From Chitinophagaceae bacterium (lineage in GTDB: Bacteria > Bacteroidota > Bacteroidia > Chitinophagales > Chitinophagaceae), in contig JADZFY010000221.1 of the NCBI GenBank assembly GCA_020854215.1, forward strand, positions 1-53,082: DNA of 53,082 bases, given 5' to 3'. The notes beneath the pieces are model-generated. The model saw only the letters and a list, made by a program, of their open reading frames with translations, had not been told where the DNA came from and did not search any database. The position numbers and the translations under genes were made by a program. Positions 1-10,711 of the stretch are shown here, piece by piece; position 1 is the stretch's first letter; the number at the start of each line of letters is the position of its first letter.

Positions 1-991
1 GATCGGATTGGGGATCGTACACCGCTAACGTGTCGGGAGTTTTTTCAATAATCACCGCTTTATTGTCGGCCGCCGACCCCACTAAAAAGGACTCCGATAC
101 AAACATGGTACGTTTATGTGCAATAGCAACAGCTTCCTTAATATTTGCGGCATACTGCAAAATTTCTCTTGCTACCAGAGATACTGGTGTAGCTGAACCC
201 GAAGGGATACTACTTTTGGCCGCATTAATGGTCACCGTGAGTCCTTTTTCGTTCATTCCGGATACTACCCCAATGAAACCGCCCCAGGTAACGCTCATAA
301 ATTTGTAGCCCTGGGAAGGGTTTTCAAAGAGGATAATCTTGTTCTTTGCAAAATCATCCCCCACATAGAAGTCAAAATTCCGACCAATGATCATTGTGCT
401 GTCTTCTGAAGCAGCACCCCAGGTACCAAAGGAAGTACATCCCACCAATGCCATGTTTTGCAAAGCATGACCAATATCGTGGGCTGCATGATAGTTGAGG
501 ATGCGCTGGTAATTAGTGCCGATATAGCCGTACTTATCGGAAGCCGACTCCGATATACCCAAAATTTCCTTTTTATATTCAGCAATAATGTTCTTGTCTA
601 AATCGCGGTTGAACCAGCCTATGACGTATTTTAAAAAGTGAAGATAGAAGTTGGAGGGAATCATTTTTCGGATCTGGGCACTGAAATAATCTTCCTGTGA
701 TACCAGTAATTCTTTTGCGAGCTTTCCGTTTACCACTCCCCTTTCAAAAGGCGCTCCTTCTACATACAACTCATACAAACCCGACCGGCTTTTTCTAAGC
801 CAATTATTCTTTAAGGTATAGAAACCATCGCCATGATTTGTACGTTGCCATTTTAAACTCCCATTATTTGTTATTTCGGGTGGAGTGGTTTTACTTTCAT
901 ATACCACATAACCGAACAAGCACAACAGCAATATTGCCAGTGCTCCAACTACATACAATAGCCATTTTCCTACTTTCCTTAATTTACGCAT
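1..991 (-). CDS. C45-family autoproteolytic acyltransferase/hydrolase, C-terminus truncated by window edge
   Basis: Manual minus-strand translation from ATG at 991 stays open to the window edge: MRKLRKVGKWLLYVVGALAILLLCLFGYVV...NMALVGCTSFGTWGAASEDSTMIIGRNFDFYVGDD...; Ntn-type G-CTSFG. Missing from the ORF track because it runs off the edge. Confidence 0.8.
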   Translation of the reverse strand, partial: MRKLRKVGKWLLYVVGALAILLLCLFGYVVYESKTTPPEITNNGSLKWQRTNHGDGFYTLKNNWLRKSRSGLYELYVEGAPFERGVVNGKLAKELLVSQEDYFSAQIRKMIPSNFYLHFLKYVIGWFNRDLDKNIIAEYKKEILGISESASDKYGYIGTNYQRILNYHAAHDIGHALQNMALVGCTSFGTWGAASEDSTMIIGRNFDFYVGDDFAKNKIILFENPSQGYKFMSVTWGGFIGVVSGMNEKGLTVTINAAKSSIPSGSATPVSLVAREILQYAANIKEAVAIAHKRTMFVSESFLVGSAADNKAVIIEKTPDTLAVYDPQSD

Positions 992-2495
992 TTCTTATTT
1001 TCTCCACTATTTTCTCGTTACCGATTAACGACACACAGGTTAACAATGCGCTGATTGAAGAACCCAATACGCCATGAATATTGATGTTTTGTCCGGTTAG
1101 AAACAGGTTGCGTACTTTAGTTCGCGGTGAGATAAACGTTTTTAGAGGATCCTTATAATCTTTCGCAATGCCGTAGAGCGACCCATCGTAGTTTCCAATA
1201 TAATCTCTGTAGGACAGCGGTGTGGAAGTAGTGTACGACTGGATGCAATTCCTTAATCCCGGGAATTTCTCTTCAACACAATCCAATAATATTTCCGCTT
1301 TGTACTTCTTAAATGCATCGTAAGTAGCTCCCCGGCTGGTTTCCGCATTAACGGTGTTAAAGGTATGCTGCCACGGAGCCACCTCATCATAACGCATATA
1401 GGTAAAAATCGTCATCGCATCAGCATAGGCACCCGTTTTAGCCGACGGTGGAAAAAACAGAGCGTAGCCCAAGGGCCAATTGTCGTCGGTATAGTCTGCC
1501 AGGTTCCAAATTTCTCCTTCCCGGTGATAGTAATAATTGTGCCGGTGATAGGGCATACAATCCCTTTTGAGCACGATATGTATGAGGAAAGAAGAAATGG
1601 TGTGGGGTAAATTTCGAATACGTCTCCGATAGATGCTTTTAATAACATCGGAATGAGTGATCTCCATTGTTTTTGCCGGATGAATATTGGAGATAAAATG
1701 ATGAGCATAATACCGTTTGCCATGGGTATCTTCGGCATATACGGCTGTTCCATTTTGGGTTTCTATTTTAACCACCTCCGTGTTACGGAATATTTCACCG
1801 TTATTTTCCCGGATATTCCTGGCCAGTATCTTTCCTATTTGCGAACCTCCGTTAATGCATTTCCACGAACTCTCTATATAACTGTTGATGATAAGCGCAT
1901 GAATATAAAACGGCGTTTCATCCGGTTTGCCAACATATAAGGCATTATTGCCTACCAGCACTGCCTGAAGTTTTGTGTTGCCCGTTAACGAAGTAATCAC
2001 AGAACAGGTATCCTCCGTTAGTACTTCGGCTTTTTCTTCGTAAAGTCCGTTTGTTCTTAGGTTGTACAGCGGAAAACGGGCACAGGTTTCCTTAATTTTA
2101 TCGCAATAACTACGAATAGCTGCTTCTTCATCGGGGAAATCATCTGCCAACCGCCGGATAAAATTTTCATAGCCCTGAGCCTGGCAGTATTCTTTCTGAT
2201 CATTACTGATAATTATCTTGTCAAAAGCATCCTCGTCCATTCTTTGCAACTTCAGTTTATCCATCACTCCGAGGTATTTGAATATCTGATACAGGTTCTG
2301 CCCCTGTTCGAGTCCTCCAACATAATGAACCCCCGAATCAAATATTTCCTTTTCTCTGGAAAAAGTTTGAAGACTGCCGCCTATTTGTTTGTTTTTTTCA
2401 AGTATGCATACCCGATAGCCTTCCTTACTGAGTATGCCACCACATACCAGTCCGCCTATACCACTTCCTATTATCACTGCATCATACCTGTTCAT
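984..2495 (-). CDS. Phytoene desaturase-like NAD(P)/FAD-dependent oxidoreductase
   Basis: N-terminal Rossmann motif IIGSGIGGLVCGGILSKEGYRVCILEKNKQIGG; desaturase-like C-terminus. Start overlaps the stop of the upstream gene (ATGA). Confidence 0.85.
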   Translation of the reverse strand: MNRYDAVIIGSGIGGLVCGGILSKEGYRVCILEKNKQIGGSLQTFSREKEIFDSGVHYVGGLEQGQNLYQIFKYLGVMDKLKLQRMDEDAFDKIIISNDQKEYCQAQGYENFIRRLADDFPDEEAAIRSYCDKIKETCARFPLYNLRTNGLYEEKAEVLTEDTCSVITSLTGNTKLQAVLVGNNALYVGKPDETPFYIHALIINSYIESSWKCINGGSQIGKILARNIRENNGEIFRNTEVVKIETQNGTAVYAEDTHGKRYYAHHFISNIHPAKTMEITHSDVIKSIYRRRIRNLPHTISSFLIHIVLKRDCMPYHRHNYYYHREGEIWNLADYTDDNWPLGYALFFPPSAKTGAYADAMTIFTYMRYDEVAPWQHTFNTVNAETSRGATYDAFKKYKAEILLDCVEEKFPGLRNCIQSYTTSTPLSYRDYIGNYDGSLYGIAKDYKDPLKTFISPRTKVRNLFLTGQNINIHGVLGSSISALLTCVSLIGNEKIVEKIRNA

Positions 2496-5400
2496 GAAAC
2501 AACACGAGAGTTTTCAATTACAAAAATAACATTAGATGTAAACTTCGTTTCATCAATTCTGCGGCAGTTCATTTGGTGCGCTGCAGCCAATTCATTAATC
2601 ATGCTGCCCGAAAAAAACGATAGACCCGATGCAGTAGTCTTGTTAAAATGAAACAATTGAGTAGAAAAAAATTCAGTCAGCCGGGTACCCTTGTGCTTCC
2701 TTTCCATATCCTTATCACCGTCGCGGATAACCAGCACACCTCCCGGGTTCAAACTGTTCATGCATTTGCTGATCGTGTACCGCTGTTGTTCCGGAGTAAG
2801 ATAATGGAGCATGTCTGCCAGGATTATTCCGTCGCAAACTCCAAAGTCAAATTTCAGCACGTCTGCAAAATGGAAGTTGATTTGTTCGTTCCGGCTGAAA
2901 CAGTGATTGGCTACCGTGGTTTTCTCTTCGTCATAATCAATACCTGTTACCATTCGGCCAGGTGCGGAGAAATGCAGCATATACGACATAAAACCATATC
3001 CGCACCCAATATCCAGTATTTTTCCCTTGAGCGGCAGCAGTTCATGAAAACGTTCGTAATTTTTTTCGAGACGCACCTTCACCCGCATATACCATTCCAA
3101 TACCGGCCCTTTATAAATGTAATTGTGAAAAAGCTGCTCCCTGAACCAACGGGGTGTTTCGATCGTCGCACGTAATTTTTCATACTCTGCCCTAAAATAA
3201 CGCCCAATCTGTTTGGACTTTTCAACATAGCTTTCGCCGTAGGAAGTATCATTTGGCGATATACGCGGTAAATACCGAACCGTTATCCCACCATCTTTGA
3301 CCAGCTTATCTTTTTTAGTTAACGTGTAGCCGGTGCCGTGAATAATGACCGGCAATATATCGAGCTGAAGTTGCGCTGCCAGCAGAAAGGCCCCCTTATG
3401 GAAACGCTTAATTTTACCATCGGTTGACCGTGTGCCCTCCGGAAAAATAACGATAGAATAACCTAATGCCACTTTTTTTTCCATTTCCTTCAGACTGTGT
3501 TCCCAACCGGATGACACGGAATAGTAGTCTGCCATACGTACCACCGCACCCGAAACAGGGGCATTCCGTACCCGGTCGTTCGTCAGGAGGATCAGCTTCG
3601 GATGTTGCATCATCATCACAAAATTATCCAACCCCGACTGGTGGTTGCAAATAACCACCGCAGGTTTCGAAAAATGCTCTCCCTGCGGGTTGATAATGGT
3701 TTTCTTTACGTTGCCCATCACATAAATAAGCGATCGTGAAAACCCGGCAATACATACATGAAAGAGGTACTTGCCTTTTTCTTTACTGAAAGGATTACAT
3801 TTTACGCAAACAAAGCCAATGACCGCTAATAGCATACTACCCCCGATAAACCACATTTGTGCAAAAACCGATTTGCTGATTCCCCAAAAAGTAAGAGGGA
3901 ATAGGTTTTTTTGCGTTCGGTTTTTGATTAACATGGAAAACAAAAACGGGATACCCACCTGGGCCACCAGTACAACCGATAAAATACCAATGACTGAAAT
4001 GGTGGCGATAGATCTCAATGCCGGATGCCTGGCAAAAATCAAAACACCGAGTCCCACGATCGTGGTTACTGCGGAAAGAAGAATGGATGACTTAAAGGAA
4101 GAGAGATTTTTTTTACCGGTTTTATATTCCTGTAGCAGTCCGTCCATGATAAAAATGCTATAATCATCTCCCAATCCAAAAATGAGTGTGGAAACAATGA
4201 TGTTGATGATATTAAACTTGATTCCTGCCAGTCCCATAATTCCCAATATCCATATCCAGCTTACCAGCATGGGTAAGAAGGCCATCAACGCCAGTTCAAT
4301 TCTTCCGTAGGTAATCAGCAATACAACAAAAACAAACACCGACGTAATAAGTGCTATTTTCGTAAAATCAGCATTAATGAGCTTCACAAATTCACTCGTG
4401 AGGTATTGCTTGTCCAAAATAGTTATCGCAGCGCTGTTTTCGAAGGTTTCATATACCAGCGACTTATTTTGTGATGGCACTTTTAAAAGGGTAACTACGG
4501 AAACCTTTCCCGGCACGTCGGTAATATAATCACTCAGCAGGGACTTACGGATTGTTGCTTCTGCAACACTGTCCACTACACTAAATGGCTGATAGAGCAT
4601 CCGGCTAAAACGGTCAAACGCGGTTGCACTGTAGCCAAGTGAGCCGCCTTCCTGTTGCAAAACAGAAAGTAGCTTTTGTTTCCTTTCGGAGGTCCAGTAA
4701 CGATTCCACTTTTCGATTCTTTGCCTTTGTAAAGTATCCGATATCATCAACGACGACACTCCCGAATACTCCGAAATAATATGCTGTTGTTTTAGTGCTT
4801 CAATCTTTCCGGTGAGTTGTTCATTTCGCACCAGGGCCTCCTCCAGCGTACTTCCTTCTGCAACCAGGTAAACCGATTGCAGGGCGGCCTGGTTAATACG
4901 GTTGAGCTTCGCCTCCGCCTGTTTCAGTTGTTCAGGCATGAAGTTCATGTTATTCAACTCTGTTTCAAAAGCAACCCGGCCGGATGTATAGAAGAAAAAC
5001 ACCGTGAGTGCAATTATGCCCAGGATGATGTACCGGTTTTGATCAGGACGAAGGCTGGCTACCCGGTCAATCCATGAATGCTCGTGAGAAATGATATTTT
5101 CTTTTTTCTTTTGTGCCGAAAGAAAATGCGGTAAAAAAATTAGCGAACTGAGCGCAGCACCAATGAGACTGAAACCCGCAAACAAGCCCAGGTCATTCAG
5201 CATTTCCGATTCTGCAAAATTCAAACAAAAAAAGCCGCCGATGGTTGTGATACCCCCTATAGTCAGTGGAAAGGAAAGATCTCCGATTACCTTATCCATA
5301 TCGCCCGTATGACGATAATGATTAAACACATGCAGGGAATAATTTACCGCAATACCCAGGATTACAGAACCTGTACCAATAGCAATTACCGAAATGCTAC

Positions 5401-6352
5401 CCTTTAAAAAGTAAACCATCATAAGTGCAAACAAAGCACCAAACACAACGGGTATCATAATTAAAAGCGGTGCCGTAGCCCGCTTAAAATAGAACCCGAT
5501 GAACAGGATAAGAAAAATGATGGTAGCGGTTTGCGTAAAAAAAGTATCTTTTTCGAGTTGTGCGGCATTGCCTGCAGACACTGCCGTGGCACCAAAATAC
5601 GAAGCCGTAACAGCAGGATTAGCTATAGTGGTTTGCGTAATTAAACTGTCCAGCCCCTTTAAAAACAAAGCATTTTTACCGGTGTTGTTAGGCGGATAGC
5701 GCGGCGTAATAAACAGCAGGAGGTGCTTGTGGTCTTTGGTGATTACCGCATTGTCGTACAATTCAAAATTTTCATCATAGCGGAGTTCCTGAAGTTTTTT
5801 CAGTGCGATAAAGCTGATGCCCACCGGGTCTTCGCTGATCATACGCTTTAACGCAAGTCCTGCCGGAGAAATGAGCGTTTGAATATTCCGTTCAAGGGTT
5901 TGCTTTACTACCTGTGGTTCAATCAAACTGTCTATTGTCCGATAATCACTATCGGTGAGGTATACCGGCAAATGGCTGCGTATTTCATCAAACATCGCCA
6001 TAGCCAGGTCATCGTCCACCTTGTAATTAATGGACTGAATATAGGCGCCAAGTTGTTTCGGAACCGCTTCCGTCAAGTCATCTGCAAAAGCCAAAAGACT
6101 GTCTGGTGCCGTTTGTGTGGCCTCTTTGAGGGAAACCATCACCACCAGTTTATCCATGAATTTCGATTGACTGAAAACCTCGTTGAGTTTTTCTACCTTG
6201 TCATCCTTCGGAAGTATTTTCGAAATATCCTCTTCAAATTTCAGTTGTGCAGTAAAAAAAGCAGAAACAATGATACATACGGAAAAGAGCAGATAAAGTT
6301 GCCATCTGCGCTTCCTGAAATAACGATATATGCTGCCAAAAAACCTTTCCAT
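2492..6352 (-). CDS. Fusion protein: MMPL/RND-type exporter + PlsC-like acyltransferase + SAM-dependent methyltransferase
   Basis: 1286 aa; two sets of multi-TM RND segments, then NHQSGLD and FPEGTRS (acyltransferase motifs), then ILDIGCGYGFMSYML (SAM-binding motif I). Confidence 0.85.
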   Translation of the reverse strand: MERFFGSIYRYFRKRRWQLYLLFSVCIIVSAFFTAQLKFEEDISKILPKDDKVEKLNEVFSQSKFMDKLVVMVSLKEATQTAPDSLLAFADDLTEAVPKQLGAYIQSINYKVDDDLAMAMFDEIRSHLPVYLTDSDYRTIDSLIEPQVVKQTLERNIQTLISPAGLALKRMISEDPVGISFIALKKLQELRYDENFELYDNAVITKDHKHLLLFITPRYPPNNTGKNALFLKGLDSLITQTTIANPAVTASYFGATAVSAGNAAQLEKDTFFTQTATIIFLILFIGFYFKRATAPLLIMIPVVFGALFALMMVYFLKGSISVIAIGTGSVILGIAVNYSLHVFNHYRHTGDMDKVIGDLSFPLTIGGITTIGGFFCLNFAESEMLNDLGLFAGFSLIGAALSSLIFLPHFLSAQKKKENIISHEHSWIDRVASLRPDQNRYIILGIIALTVFFFYTSGRVAFETELNNMNFMPEQLKQAEAKLNRINQAALQSVYLVAEGSTLEEALVRNEQLTGKIEALKQQHIISEYSGVSSLMISDTLQRQRIEKWNRYWTSERKQKLLSVLQQEGGSLGYSATAFDRFSRMLYQPFSVVDSVAEATIRKSLLSDYITDVPGKVSVVTLLKVPSQNKSLVYETFENSAAITILDKQYLTSEFVKLINADFTKIALITSVFVFVVLLITYGRIELALMAFLPMLVSWIWILGIMGLAGIKFNIINIIVSTLIFGLGDDYSIFIMDGLLQEYKTGKKNLSSFKSSILLSAVTTIVGLGVLIFARHPALRSIATISVIGILSVVLVAQVGIPFLFSMLIKNRTQKNLFPLTFWGISKSVFAQMWFIGGSMLLAVIGFVCVKCNPFSKEKGKYLFHVCIAGFSRSLIYVMGNVKKTIINPQGEHFSKPAVVICNHQSGLDNFVMMMQHPKLILLTNDRVRNAPVSGAVVRMADYYSVSSGWEHSLKEMEKKVALGYSIVIFPEGTRSTDGKIKRFHKGAFLLAAQLQLDILPVIIHGTGYTLTKKDKLVKDGGITVRYLPRISPNDTSYGESYVEKSKQIGRYFRAEYEKLRATIETPRWFREQLFHNYIYKGPVLEWYMRVKVRLEKNYERFHELLPLKGKILDIGCGYGFMSYMLHFSAPGRMVTGIDYDEEKTTVANHCFSRNEQINFHFADVLKFDFGVCDGIILADMLHYLTPEQQRYTISKCMNSLNPGGVLVIRDGDKDMERKHKGTRLTEFFSTQLFHFNKTTASGLSFFSGSMINELAAAHQMNCRRIDETKFTSNVIFVIENSRVVS

Positions 6353-6364
6353 TGTATTCCCGGA

Positions 6365-7561
6365 TTATACTGCTGTCCTGGTTTTCCTGCCAAAAAAAGC
6401 GAGCAGCATCCACGTAACCAATCCGCATACTATACCCGATATTAAAGCCAGGGTGATTCCACCATAAAAATATTGTTGAAAATTGTTCTTCACGGATTCC
6501 AGGGTCAGGTTATCGGTAAAAATCAGATCGCCGTTTCCACTCTTCATCCATAGCGCCCCCGTTTTGTAGCTCAAAAATATAATTAAGGGTATCATTGGAG
6601 GAATACTGATATTAGCGGCAATAATAACTAAAGCCTTGTTGAGCCTGAGCACAAAGGATAAAAAAATAGCGGAAAGCAATTGAAATCCCCAGATGGGCAA
6701 TATACCCATACAAATACCTAATGCAACAGAAGCCGCTTTAACGAAATGGGGCTCGTTAGCATTGAATAACTGTTCCCGGAAAAACTGTTCCCATTTCTCT
6801 TTTTTAAATAGCGATCTTATAAAATTTCGTGGTTTAATATACAAGAAGGCAATTAGGACCAAAACAGTATTCAGGAGGCTAATCCTTAAAAAATCCCGCA
6901 GGGGCCGGAAATGTGAAATTCTCTTTTCTTTTGGTGCATAATAAACCGAAACAGGAACCGATACAATATCTATTCCACTCCATGCAGCCCGAACCAGTAC
7001 TTCAATTTCAAATTCGTACTTGCGGGTATAAAACTGCATTTCTTTCATCAATGCCACGGGGTACAACCGGTAACCCGATTGTGTATCGGGTGTACGGATA
7101 CCGGTTTCGAGCTTAAACCAGAAAGTAGAGAACCTGTTTCCGAAACTGCTTTTTCCGGGAACCGAAGCCTGATCCATATTTCGGGCACCTATAATGATTG
7201 CCTGTTGCGCCTGCTGTAGTTTGTTCATAAAAACAGGTAAATCATGTGCAAAGTGCTGTCCGTCGGAATCAATAGTGATCGCGTACAGATAACCCAACTG
7301 AACCGCCATTTCAAAACCATTGCGCAGGGCAACACCTTTGCCTGCGTTTTTAGGATAGCTGATCACCTCCAGAAACGGATAACGGGTAAGTATATGTGCC
7401 GTTTGATCTGTTGAGCCGTCATTTACTACTATGATATGGTGTGTAAACGCTGCCACCCCGGCAATCACATCTGGTAACGTATCCGCATTATTGTATGTTG
7501 GAATAATGACACAGGTTCGAAACTTCCGGAATAAATGATGTTGAGTTGTAATATCCCCCAT
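6365..7561 (-). CDS. Family 2 glycosyltransferase with C-terminal DUF2062
   Basis: CVIIPTYNNADTLPDVI...VNDGSTDQT...; C-terminal ALGICMGILPIWGFQLLSAIFLSFVLRLNKALVIIAANISIPPMIPLI. Confidence 0.85.
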   Translation of the reverse strand: MGDITTQHHLFRKFRTCVIIPTYNNADTLPDVIAGVAAFTHHIIVVNDGSTDQTAHILTRYPFLEVISYPKNAGKGVALRNGFEMAVQLGYLYAITIDSDGQHFAHDLPVFMNKLQQAQQAIIIGARNMDQASVPGKSSFGNRFSTFWFKLETGIRTPDTQSGYRLYPVALMKEMQFYTRKYEFEIEVLVRAAWSGIDIVSVPVSVYYAPKEKRISHFRPLRDFLRISLLNTVLVLIAFLYIKPRNFIRSLFKKEKWEQFFREQLFNANEPHFVKAASVALGICMGILPIWGFQLLSAIFLSFVLRLNKALVIIAANISIPPMIPLIIFLSYKTGALWMKSGNGDLIFTDNLTLESVKNNFQQYFYGGITLALISGIVCGLVTWMLLAFFGRKTRTAV

Positions 7562-7686
7562 TGATTAACAGATATACTTTAAATTTCCGGCGCAAAGATA
7601 AAAATATAAACACTGCTTAGCCTACACAATTGGATGCACGGAGCGTGTTACTTAAACTTTTAAAGCATCCTCCGGCAACAAGGTAT

Positions 7687-8916
7687 TTATTTTCCTCTTC
7701 GTATTATTTCCTTTTTAATCAAACCTAACTCCCTGCCTGTTTGCCCGGCAATGGATCCATTTTCCTGTGCTCTTCGCATCAGGTAAGGAACAACGTCCTG
7801 GATGGGGCCAAACGGAAGATACTTGCTAACGGAAAATCCGGCTTTGGCGAGATTGAATGTGATGTGGTCGCTCATACCGTACAATTGTGAAAAATGAATG
7901 TGTGGATGGCGAGGAGAAAGCTGCTTTTGCTGAAGCAGTTGCGTGGTATATAAATTGCTGTATTCATTGTGGGTTGCAATGATGGCCGCAATCTTATCTA
8001 TATGTTCAATACAAAACGCTATTCCCTCGTTATAGTCGCGATCGGTTGCAACTTTATCGGGTTGTATGGGAGAAGGATAGTTCATCTCGGCCGCTCTTTC
8101 CCTTTCTTTTTCCATGTATGCGCCACGTACCAGTTTAGCTCCAAGGATAAAGCCGCGCAACTCAGCAGCTTCGAGGGAGTCTTTTAAAAATTTTAACCTG
8201 TCGTGACGATAAAGCTGAACGGTATTGTAAACCACCACTTTTTCTCTGTTAAACCGCTCCATCATCAAAATGGTGACTACGTCAACCGGGTCTTGTATCC
8301 AGGTTTCTTCAGCATCAATCAAAACGCCTACCCCTTTTTCAGACGCCACGGTGCAAATCTTTTCCATCCTACTTTTCACATGCTCCCATTCCTCCTTTTC
8401 TGCATCGGTTAATTCAGATACCGCATGGTTGTATCTTTTCATCAGCGATCCCTGCTGGTCGGAAACTGAAGAATCTAATTTTTCCAACAGTCCTCTTCTG
8501 GCAATCCCCGTAACCTTCACGCTCATGAATGGAATATTGGGCTGTGTTGCAGCATAATTAATCACGCGGATAAATTCATCCATAGCATGATCAAAGGCTG
8601 TTTCCCCCGACTCGCCTCCTTCAACCCCATAATCCAAAATAACCTGCACCTGGTACTCACCCAACTTCTGAGCTACCGGCGCTGTTTCTGCGAGCGTTTC
8701 TCCTCCCACAAACTGTTCAAAAATGGTGTTGCGTATCAAACCCTTTACCGGCAAACCCGACTTCAACGCCCAGGGAGTAATTTGAATGCCCCATTTTACC
8801 AAAAGATCATATCCCATAGTCCAAAACAGAAACTTTGCTTTTTTTAAGGATTTATCGGTTTTATACGCAAAAGCATTTTCCGTATTTTCAAACGAAAGTG
8901 CATTATTGGTGTTCAT
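7687..8916 (-). CDS. Proline dehydrogenase family protein
   Basis: VILDYGVEGGES, VLIDAEETW, GAKLVRGAYMEKER, ATHNEYS, YLPFGPIQDVVPYLMRRAQENGS motifs. Confidence 0.9.
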   Translation of the reverse strand: MNTNNALSFENTENAFAYKTDKSLKKAKFLFWTMGYDLLVKWGIQITPWALKSGLPVKGLIRNTIFEQFVGGETLAETAPVAQKLGEYQVQVILDYGVEGGESGETAFDHAMDEFIRVINYAATQPNIPFMSVKVTGIARRGLLEKLDSSVSDQQGSLMKRYNHAVSELTDAEKEEWEHVKSRMEKICTVASEKGVGVLIDAEETWIQDPVDVVTILMMERFNREKVVVYNTVQLYRHDRLKFLKDSLEAAELRGFILGAKLVRGAYMEKERERAAEMNYPSPIQPDKVATDRDYNEGIAFCIEHIDKIAAIIATHNEYSNLYTTQLLQQKQLSPRHPHIHFSQLYGMSDHITFNLAKAGFSVSKYLPFGPIQDVVPYLMRRAQENGSIAGQTGRELGLIKKEIIRRGK

Positions 8917-9063
8917 GACTGAGCAGTTTAGTTCAAAAGTAAGTAAGGATAACGAAGTCAGGTAATTTGGGTAAATGAAAATTTAGAAACTTGTTCCTAA
9001 CCCACACAGGAAAGTCGTTGTTCCTATTCATTAGTTTTTTACCTTCATTTCTTCAATTTGCTT

Positions 9064-10161
9064 ATGAAAATTTCCCATACTCACATCTACACATTCAGCA
9101 TCCCAATGCACCCGTTTACGATTGCTACGGGAACAATGCATTATGCTCAGAATATCTTTATCAGAATTTTTACCGACCAGGGTATTTATGGTGTGGGTGA
9201 ATGCTCCGCCTTTCCCATGATTGTTGGCGAAACACAGGCAACATGCTTTGAGATGGCCAGAGATTTCGCCGCGCTTTGGAAACTCAAAGATCCCTTGAAT
9301 ATACCCGAACGGATGGGTGAACTGCATGCTTTTACAGCTTATAACGGTACCGTAAAAAGCGCATTTGATATGGCGTTGTACGATATAAGCGCAAAGGCAG
9401 CCAATATGCCGCTTTATGCTTTTTTGGGAGGAGAAAGAAAAAGAATGGAAACCGATATTACTATTGGTATCAACAACCCTCAGGTGATGGTAGACCAGGC
9501 AATATCGTTCAGGAATAACGGAGCACGCATCCTTAAAGTGAAATTGGGAAGTAACCCCGAAGAAGACGTTGAAAGGATAAGACAGATACGGTATGCAGTA
9601 GGCGATGACATAAAAATACGAATTGATGCCAACCAGGGGTGGACTTACGTAGCAGCCCGCAGCGTTTTGACCGAAATCAGCCGGTACAATATTGAGTTTT
9701 GTGAACAACCGATGCGGAGGTACAACGACCATTTGCTTCCGGTGTTGCATCGCTTCTCTCCCATTCCTATTATGGCGGATGAAAGTGTTTTCGACCATCA
9801 CGATGCGGAGCGTATCTTAAATACGAAGAGTTGTAGTTTTGTCAACATTAAGTTTGCAAAGAGTGGAGGCATCCTGGAAGCATTAAAAATCAACGAGGTA
9901 TGTTGCAGCCACCATGTTCCCTGCATGATGGGCGGTATGCTGGAAAGCCGGGTTGCGCTCACCGCATTTGCCCACTTTGCTTCGGCAACGGATAATATTC
10001 AATTTTACGATATGGATACCTGCATGCTCGGTCACAAGCTTGACCCGGTTATTGGCGGAGTATCCTATAACGGGTATTTTGTAGAATTACCGGAAGCCAT
10101 TGGAATTGGCGCTGATGCCGATGACGCCTTTCTTTCCACTAATAAATCAATCATCGTTTGA
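9064..10161 (+). CDS. Dipeptide (L-Ala-D/L-Glu type) epimerase, enolase superfamily
   Basis: LKVKLG (KxK), RIDANQGW, EQP, ADESVFD; first ATG at 9064. Confidence 0.85.
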   Translation: MKISHTHIYTFSIPMHPFTIATGTMHYAQNIFIRIFTDQGIYGVGECSAFPMIVGETQATCFEMARDFAALWKLKDPLNIPERMGELHAFTAYNGTVKSAFDMALYDISAKAANMPLYAFLGGERKRMETDITIGINNPQVMVDQAISFRNNGARILKVKLGSNPEEDVERIRQIRYAVGDDIKIRIDANQGWTYVAARSVLTEISRYNIEFCEQPMRRYNDHLLPVLHRFSPIPIMADESVFDHHDAERILNTKSCSFVNIKFAKSGGILEALKINEVCCSHHVPCMMGGMLESRVALTAFAHFASATDNIQFYDMDTCMLGHKLDPVIGGVSYNGYFVELPEAIGIGADADDAFLSTNKSIIV

Positions 10162-10251
10162 ACAGCTATTTTCTCTTTTTGTAATAAAAATGCATTATTG
10201 AACGCAGCACCTGTTTTTTCACTAAATTGTCTGGTCTTAAATAGCACCGCT

Positions 10252-10647
10252 ATGAAAATACTATTCGTTCTACTTGTTGCTATGCTTCCGATAACCGGTT
10301 TCTGCCAGTTTGGAGGGAAACAAGTCATTAAGATAAATGGTTTGGGTTTAGACCAATTGGTTAAGGGCTTGTTGGATGCGGGATATTCTATCGAAAAAAG
10401 TGAAGCATCGCTGAGCGTTATTGTTACCCATATCAAACAATCACCCGCCACGGGCATAGGTACCCTCATTAAAGCTAAACTTCAGGGTGGCAATGTGCTG
10501 CTTTCGGGTCAATATTCTGAACCGGGGAAGCCTGCGGAAACCTGCCCCATTACTGATTCGGGCAGCCCCGGAAGTCCTTGTATGACGTCATGGAAACTTA
10601 TGCAGGATTTGGCAGAATCCTTCAACAAACCAATGGAGATATTGTAA
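10252..10647 (+). CDS. Hypothetical secreted protein
   Basis: Signal peptide MKILFVLLVAMLPITGFCQFG; 131 aa. Confidence 0.6.
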   Translation: MKILFVLLVAMLPITGFCQFGGKQVIKINGLGLDQLVKGLLDAGYSIEKSEASLSVIVTHIKQSPATGIGTLIKAKLQGGNVLLSGQYSEPGKPAETCPITDSGSPGSPCMTSWKLMQDLAESFNKPMEIL

Positions 10648-10711
10648 TAACGGGAGTATTTACAACGATGGTTTCTGCCTGACAAAAACAAGAAAAAGAT
10701 CCGGGAGCGTA

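Noticed and set aside
9031-9801. Minus-strand 256-aa ORF opposite the dipeptide epimerase gene
   Set aside because: Antisense shadow ORF; Cys/His-rich nonsense-like composition and full overlap with a clear enzyme gene. The same applies to the other antisense ORFs in the track.
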